DNA of 64,000 nucleotides from Mytilus trossulus (taxonomy: Eukaryota; Mollusca; Bivalvia; Mytilida; Mytilidae). Where the stretch lies: contig NC_086386.1 of NCBI RefSeq assembly GCF_036588685.1, positions 76,134,682-76,198,681 on the forward strand, given 5' to 3'. Shown one piece after another: positions 52,601-61,900 of the stretch. The first letter of the stretch is position 1. The number at the start of each line of letters is the position of its first letter. Below the pieces are notes generated by a model. The model was given only the letters and a program-made list of their open reading frames with translations, ran no database searches and was not told the origin of the DNA. A program made the position numbers and the translations under genes.

Positions 52601-55600
52601 TATTCTACGTTTCTTTTTTTTCTTATTATTATTTTTCTTCTTGCAACAAATTTTGTCCAGGTGATTTCTCGAAATCCAATGGACCAGTGTTGATGGAACT
52701 CTACTATAGTAAGGACCCCCACGTGCAGAGTTGCAGCAAGCATGGAATGGTTCAAGATGGCTACCGTTTCCATGGAAACAGAACAAATGTGAAAAAATCC
52801 AGTTTTTTGTTTTGGTGAACTGTTTGGATATGTTTGAACTCAGAATCATTATATTTTAATACAATGTAGGTGCCCTCTATATACAGGTGTTGGATGATTT
52901 TGGCACTCATTGGAACTACTATGTTGCCATGGGAACAACACCAAAAATTTCTAAATTCTCAAAATGCTCCAAACTTCAGGAAACTTCACAGTAATGATGA
53001 GCAACATTGGAAAATGTGGAATTTGGCGTTGGAATTTCCAAAATATCTCTTGTTACCATGGAAACAATGCAAAAAGGTCAAAACTTTGAATTTTCACAGA
53101 ACATTCCAGAACATCAATGTTAAATTTATTCTAATGACATAAAATGGTATATGATTATGGAGGGAAACAATTGCAGCAGTGGTTTGACTTTGGAATATTC
53201 AAAATGGCCGCCGTTACCATGGAAACAGCAAAAATATGAAAAACTTCAAAATGCTTTAAATCTAATGAAACTTATAACAAATGTTGCCTAGCTTATGTAG
53301 AATTGACTTTTGAGTTTGGAATTTTCAAAATGGCCGCCGTTACCATGGAAACAGCAAAAATATCCAAAATTTCAAAATGCTTCAAACTTAATGAAACTTT
53401 GCAAAAATGTCACTAGACATCTGTAGATGCAGTATTTGACTTTGGAATTTTCAAACTGGCTGCCGCTCACCTGGCAATGGGGGAAGGGTGCCATCCGTTA
53501 TTGCTAGCAATTACAAATCTAGTTATTATTATATTTATTCTTCCACACTTTTTTGTCCATGCTATTTCTCGGAATTGGCTTGAACAATATTGATGGAACT
53601 ATACCATAATGTAGACAAGAACATTCTATAGTGCAGTGGGGTATGGCACCGTCAAGATGGCTGCCGTTACCATGGAAACGAAACAAATGTGAAAAAAATC
53701 AGTTGTTTTTTTTGGTGAACTATTTGGATACTATTTAACTCAGAATCATTATATTTTAAAACAATGTAGGTGCCCATTATATACAGGTGTTGGATGATTT
53801 TGGCACTCATTGGAACTACTATGTTGCCATGGAAACTACTCCAAAAATTTCCAAAATATCAAAATGCTCCAAATTTTATGAAACTTCACAGTAATGATGA
53901 GCAACATGGGAAGATGTGAAATTTGGCGTTGGAATTTCGAAAATGTCTACCGTTACCATGGAAACAATGCAAAAACGGTAAAAATGCTTCAAAAACCTTA
54001 AAAAGTGGCATTTACTCTCTTAAAATGGTAGGTCAAATCCATTGAAACTCTGATGGTATATTCCCTCCCATATACCAATGTGGTATCTGCCACTAAAATT
54101 TTGGAAAAGTCTTTGTTACCATAGTAACCAACCAAAATGTCCAAAATTTCCAAAATTTCAAAATGCTCCAAAATTGATGAAACCTAATATGATTGTTGAC
54201 TGTCAGGTCTGCATGAGATTTTTGAAGTTGGAATTTCCAAAATGGCTACCGTTGCCATGGAAACTGCAGAAATGTCAAATATTTTCAAAATGCTCCAAAC
54301 TTAATGAAATTTAGTATTATTGTTAACTGGCATGTACAGATGAGACTTTTGACTTTGGAATTTCCAAAATGGCTGCCGTTGCCATGGAAACAGAAGAAAT
54401 GTGAAACTTTTGACAATCCCCTAAATGAACTCAAAATTTACAAAAAGATATATATCGCAATTCATAGATCTGTATTCACTGTTTTATTATTTTGAAATGG
54501 CTTCCGCTTAGTGGCAATGGGGGAAAGGTGACATCCGCTATTGCTTGCAATGGCAATTCTAGTTATATTTATTCTTCCACACTTTTTTGTCCATTCTATT
54601 TCTCGGAATTGACTTGAACAATATTGATGGAACTATACCATAATGTAGACAAGAACATTCTATAGTGCAGTGGGGTATGGCACCGTCAAGATGGCTGCCG
54701 TTACCATGGAAACGAAACAAATGTGAAAAAATCCAGTTTTTTGTTTTGGTGAACTATTTAGATACTATTTAACTCAGAATCATTATATTTTAATACAATG
54801 TAGGTGCCCACTATATACTTCTTTTGGATGATTTTTGGCACTCATTGGAACTACTATGTTGCCATGGAAACTACTCCAAAAAATTCAAAAATCTCAAAAT
54901 GTTCCAAACTTAATGAAACTTCACAGTAAGGATGAGCAACATTGGAAGATGTGGAATTTGGCGTTGGAATTTCCAAAATCGCTGTTGTTACCATGGAAAC
55001 AATGCAAAAAGGTCAAAACTTTGAATTTTCACAGAACATTCTAGAACATCAATGTTTAATTTATTCTAGAGACATTAAATGGTATATGATTGTGGAGGGA
55101 AATAATTGCAGCGGGGGTTTGACTTTGGAATATTCAAAATGGCCGCCGTTACCATGGAAACAGCAAAGATCCGAAAAACTTAAAAATGCTTCAAATTTAT
55201 TGAAACTTATAACAAATGTTGCTCAGCTAATGTAGACTTGACTTTTGAGTTTGGAATTTCCAAAATGGCCGCCGTTATCATGGCTACCGCTCACCTGGCA
55301 ATAGGGGAAGGGTGCCATCCGCTATTGCTTGCAATCGCAAATCTAGTTATTATTATTATTCTTATTTTTCTTTTTCTAACCCCTTAAACGGTCCTACCAT
55401 TTTCTTGGAAGGAGTAGAGGATGGAAATTTTATATTTTTTCTGGGTAAGGGTCTGCATCATGGGGGGGTGCAGAACCCAATGTCCATGATACCAGGGTGT
55501 CATCTTGGCATAATTAGGGGGGCTCAAAGATGGGTGGGGTTAATTTTTTTTTACATTTCCTAAATTTTCCACTGTATGGAGAGTAGATGGAATTATATAT

Positions 55601-58600
55601 TCTCTTATGAATATTTAGAGACACATGTCTGCTTCAACTTGGCACTAATTTTATTTCAGTAGGGGGTCTCCATGGCATAATTTGAGGGGGGTGAATTTTC
55701 ATGGAATATTCTAGAACATCAATGTTAAATTTGTTCTAGAGACATTTCATGGTATATGATGGTATATAATTATGGAGTGAACAATTTGCAGCAGAAGTGA
55801 CACTTTGGAATTTTCAAAATGGCCGCCGTAACCATGGAAACAGCAAAAATATGAAAAACTTCAAAATGCTTCAAATTTAATGAAACTTATAACTAATGTT
55901 GCCTAACTTGTGTAGAATTGACTTTTGAGTTTGGAATTTTCAAAATGGCCGCCGTTACCATGGAAACAGCAAAAATATCAAAAAAATCAAAATGTTTCAA
56001 ATTTAATGAAACTTATAACAAATGTTGCCTAACTTGTGTAGACTTTAATTTTGAGTTTGAAATTTTCAAAATGGCCGTCGTTGCCATGGAAACAGCCAAA
56101 ATGTCAAAAAAAAAATTAATTCTTCATATTGAATTAAACTTTACACACACATTATTTGGCATCAATGATACCGCAGAACAATGATGTGGGGTCCGTTTTG
56201 GTGACTTTTGTGTTAGCATCCTAACACAGGATTACTTGTTTTTCTTATTTTTCTTCTTCTTCTTATTCTAATTCTTAATCTTATTATTCTTATTATCATT
56301 ATTAGGTCTTTCCACTTTTCCGTGGAAAGACCTATTGGTTTTCTTCTGATTATTATTATTATTTTTTTTCTTCCGCCAACTTTTTGTTCCTTCGCAATTT
56401 TTTTGTTTCGCAAGATGTCGCTTAGATATATGGTATATGATATCGAACAATTAATACGCTTTTGAAACTGACACCGCGTAACCAAAATCTTTTCAGTGTA
56501 AGAGTTATCTCCCCGAACACTGTTTTTCTTGTGATCGCTTAATATTTGCAACCGTATAAGAAACCGACAAATTTCTTTTACCAAATTGCTCGTTATATCC
56601 TCAGGATGATTTGATTTATTTTCACCGAAGCTGTCCGGAGACTCCATATGAGAGTTATTTCCCCTTTTATATTTGATATAAGTGATATGCGTTTTTAACT
56701 GGAAAACCATAAGTGTTAGAGGCCTAGGGTCTTTTGTTTTGAGGTCATTGGTCCAAAATAATCAAAATGAGGTCAAGGTCAAAGGTCAAGGTCATGTTCA
56801 AAATTTTGATTTTGGCTTGTGATCTCTTATTTTCAGAAATCTTATAAGATATCGACAAAATATTTTCACACAAGTGTTAGTTGCGACATGTCGTAACACG
56901 TAAATATTAGTTGAAAGAGTATGTAGACGTTTGAGGCGAGTTTTCCCCCCTTTTATATCTAATATTAGTAATATGGTAATATAACTCATTAACAGTATAA
57001 GGTAGAGGCCTACAGTCTTTTGATTTGAGGTCCTTGGCTGATGACCTTGAAATTGAGCTCAAGGTCATATGTAAATTTAACGTTCTAGATTTTGACCTTT
57101 GCTTTTACCTCATATGTATACATGATAAAGCCATGGTTTTTTTTGCATTAGGTTGCAAGCAATGTGATCTAGAAAAAGCCAACCGGAAGTGACAATTTGT
57201 AAACCGGAAGTAGCTACATTTTGTACTAAATTAATATAAAAGTATATAGAACCATATATTTATGGAATCAGTGTCAAGTAAACTATCGAAAAATACCGGA
57301 AGCAACATCTTTTAAACCGGAAGTAACATCTTTTAAACCGGAACTAAAGAATGATCTCCCTTATTTATATCTTTTTGTATAGAAACCATATATTTTTGGA
57401 ATCAGTGTTCAATAAGCTGTCATTTGACGGCTAAAATTGACATTTAAAACCAAATTTGAATATTTTCATATAAAAAATATCTTTACTGGTGGAAAGACCA
57501 TCAATGGTTCTCTGAACAATTGGTTTTTAATTAGGTCTTTCCACTTTTCCGTGGAAAGACCTATTGGTTTTCTTCTGATTATTATTATTTTTTTTCTTCC
57601 GCCAACTTTTTGTTCCTTCGCAATTTTTTTGTTTCGCAAGATGTCGCTTAGATATTTGGTATATGATATCGAACAATTAATACGCTTTTGAAACTGACAC
57701 CGCGTAACAAAAATCTTTTCAATGTAAGAGTTATCTCCCCAAACACTGTTTTGCTTGTGATCGCTTATTATTCGCAACCGTATAAGAAACCGACAAATTT
57801 ATTTTACCAAATTGCTCGTTATATCCTCAGGATGATTTGATTTATTTTGACTGAAGCTATCCAGAGACTCCATATGAGAGTTATTTCCCCTTTTATATTT
57901 GATATAAGTGATATGCATTTTTTACTGGAAAACCATAAGTGTTAGAGGCCTAGGGTCTTTTGTTTTCAGGTCCTTGGTCCAAAAAATTGAAAATGAGGTC
58001 AAGGTCAGAGGTCAAGGTCATGATTAAAATTTTGATTTTGGCTTGTTATCTCTTATTTTCAGAAATCATATAAGATATTGACAAAATATTTTCATAAAAT
58101 TGTTAGTTACGACATGTAGTAACACATAAATTTTAGTCGAAAGGGTACGAAGACATTTGACACGAGTTTTCCCCCTTTTTATATCTAATATCATATGTAT
58201 GGTAATATAACTCATAAACAATATAAAATAGAGGACTAAAGTCTTTTGATTTGAGGTCCTTGGTTCATGACCTTAAAATTGAGCTCAAGGTCATTGGCAA
58301 AATTAACGTTCTAGATTTTGATCTTTGCTTTTACCTCATATGTATACATGATAAAGACATGGGACTTTTTGCAATAGATTGTGACCTTGTAAAAGCCAAC
58401 CGGGAGTGACCTTTTGTTTACCGGAAGTAGCTATTTTTTGTTCTAAATAAATGTAAAAGTATATAGAATCATATATTTTTGGAATCAGTGTCAATTAAAC
58501 TATCAAACTATACCGGAAATTACATCGTTTGAACCGGAAGTAAACAATTATCTCCCTTATCTATATCTTTTTCCATAGAAACCATACATTTTTGGAATCA

Positions 58601-58811
58601 ACGTTCAATAAGCTGTCATTTGACGGTTCAATTGACATTTAAAACCAAGTTTTTAATATTTTCTTATAAAAAAAAATCCTTACTGGTGGAAAGACCATCA
58701 ATGGTTCTCTGAACAATTGGTTTTTAATTATTATTATTTTTATTTTTATGATATTTAGTATTATTATTATTATTCTTATTCTTATTCTTATTCTTATTCT
58801 TATTCTTATTC

Positions 58812-58852
<41 letters not shown>

Positions 58853-58862
58853 GCTATTATTA

Positions 58863-58913
<51 letters not shown>

Positions 58914-61900
58914 GCAGTAGTTGTAGTAGTAGTAGTATTAATAGTACTGTTATTATTAATATAGGAAAACTAGCGAAAGACTGCAATGACGTACACAGAA
59001 CGATGAACAAAAGTGGAGTTTATCATATCTACCCTACTGGAGCCCCAGGATATAAAGTTTACTGTGATATGGATACAGACGGCGGAGGATGGACAGTATG
59101 TACGATAAGATTAATGTATGCATCAGATATACACAGAACGTGAACTTAAATATGTCAGCTGTTTATTTTAAGTAAGGATGGTATGGTATGAACAATCACA
59201 ATAAATTGACAATCCAACTTAGAAAATCCTTTTAATCTGCATTGTTTCATATACTTCTGGCATTTGAAAAAAAATATTATTATGATTTAACATTTGTATT
59301 GATTTAAAAAAAAAATCAGTATTGATTTAAAAAAAAATCATTGGGTAGCTTACTGATTATTAGTTAGAGATTGCTATATTGATAGCATACTATACTGGAT
59401 ATAAACAATTCTTTCCTATATCATGTATATGGAATACCTATCTTTTTTGGTTTACTTGTTACAGTTAATCTTTAAGACAACAATAAATATTCAGAACATG
59501 TCTTTTCATGAAATATCAATTATTTATATATTCCATTTTAATTTTAAACGAGACATACTTATGATAGTTTACTAAATTCTATGTATAAACGTCTACAAAA
59601 TGTACTAGTTTGTTCAATTTCAAAATTTCAAAATAATATATGATCTCTCACAGGTATTTCAGTATCGATCTGGTGGAGTTGTTAGTTTTCATACGAAACT
59701 TTGGGAAGACTACAAAAACGGATTTGGAGAAGTCAATGGGGATCATTGGTTAGGTACAGTATGTTGAAACATAGGTTAGGTACAGCATACTGAAACATTG
59801 GTTAGGTACAGCATACTGAAACCTTGTTATATGTAATCTATTATCTATATTACTTTTTATGCCCCACCTACATTTGTACGATAGTAGAGGGGCATTATGT
59901 TTTCTGGTCTGTGCCTCCGTTCGTCCGTTCGTCCGTTCGTTCGTTCGTTCGTCCCGCTTCAGGTTAAAATTTTTGGTCAAGGTAGTTTTTGATGAAGTTA
60001 AAGTCTAATCAACTTAAAACTTATGACACATGTTCCCCATGATATGATCTTTCTAATTTTAATGCCAAATTAATTTTTTGACCCCAATTTCATGGTCCAC
60101 TGAACATAGAAAATGATAGTGCGAAGTTCAGGTTATAGATTTTGGTCAAGGTAGTTTTTGATGAAGTTGAAGTCCAATCAACTTGAAACTTATGACACAT
60201 ATTCCCCATGATATGATCTTTCTAATTTTAATGCCAAATTATAGTTTTGACCCCAATTTCATGGTCCACTTAACATAAAATGATAGTGTAAAAGTTCAGG
60301 TTAAAGTTTTTGGTCAAGGTAGTTTTTAATGAAGTTGAAGTCATATCAACTTGAAACTTATTACACATGTTCCCCATGATATAATCTTTCTAATTTTAAT
60401 GCCAAATTATAGTTTTGACCTCATTTCATGGTCCACTGAACATGGAAAATGATAGTGCAAAAGTTCAGATTAAAGTTTTTGGTCAAGATAGTTTTTGATG
60501 AAGTTGAAGTCCAATCAACTTGAGACTTATTACACATGTTCCCCATGATATGATCTTTCTAATTGTAATGCCAAATTATAGTTTTGACCCCCAATTTTCA
60601 TGGTCCAATGAACATAGAAAATGATAGTGCAAAAGTTCAGATTAAAGTTTTTGGTCAATGTAGTTTTTGACGAAGTTGAAGTCCAATCAACTTGAGACTT
60701 ATTACAAATGTTCTCCATGATATGATCTTTCTTATTGTAATGCCAAATTATAGTTTTGACCCCCAATTTCCATGGTCCACTGAACATAGAAAATGATAGT
60801 GCGAAGTTCAGGTTAAAGTTTTTAGTCAAGGTAGTTTTTGATGAAGAAAAAGTCACATCAACTTGAATCTTAGTACACATGTTCTCCTTTGATATGATCT
60901 TTCTAATTTTAAGTTTTGACCCCAATTTCACGGTCCACTGAACATGGAAAATTATAGTGCGAATGGGGCATCCGTGTACTATGGACACATTCTTGTTTGT
61001 AATAATTTCATACCGACGCATTTCAATAAGAAATTTAAAAACGCAATTATAGATCGGATATTGGGAATGTGTCAAACAGACAACAACCCGACCAAACAGC
61101 AGACCACAGCCGACGGCCACCAATGGGTTTCCAACAAATCGTGAAAATCCCGTATCGTAATTTGAGATGTCCTCTCAACAAAATGTGGACGCCACACTAA
61201 ACCCCAAAACATATCTGCAATTAATTGAATCAAATACATTATTTTAGACAAAATTTTGTTTAAAAAAATCAGGAATTTTAATCATAAACCATCAATAAAG
61301 AAACAAATGAGATAACTTCAGTAAGACTAAACATCAAAATCACTGAATTACAATTTTGAATATACATGTTCCAGTATAGAATAGGAACATGTGTATGTGA
61401 CTAACATAATCATGTAATACAACGTACTGTTGTTATGTTGTCTGTTTGTCGATTTATGCAGTATACACATTTTGTTTTGTATTTACTACTTTCATTAACA
61501 TTTAGTTCTATGTATTTTGATATATAAAGAATCGACAATTCCACAAAGTCTGACTTGTTGTGTTGTATAAACTTTTATATAATGTATAGTGTACGATATC
61601 TGCTCTAACGGTGACCTTATTTTATTGATATGGTTATATTTATGAATTAACTGTTTACAAATTTTTTTTTTTTAAATTCTAAGGTTCTTCTACCTCAGAC
61701 GTAGATTACCTTAGCTGTATTTTGATAGACTTTTGGGAATTTTGGTCCGTACTGCTCCTCAACTTCGTTCTTTATTTGGCCTTTTTAATTTTTTGGATTC
61801 GAGCGTCACTGATGAGTCTTTTGAAGACGAAACGCGCGTCTTGCGTATATAACAAATTTAATCCTGGTATTTATGATGAGTTTGTATACAAGACTGTTTT

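Noticed and set aside
51084..56184. Many open frames of 70-110 codons with shared PWKQ/WPPLP words
   Set aside because: They come from the 126-bp tandem repeat, whose period is a multiple of 3; no splice sites, start context or domain.
58639..59143. Long poly-Ile open frames on both strands
   Set aside because: They are translations of the TTA/AAT microsatellite; only the part from 58965 is a real exon.
60530..61123. 197-codon minus-strand open frame
   Set aside because: It is the reverse strand of the 170-bp tandem repeat plus a family D piece.
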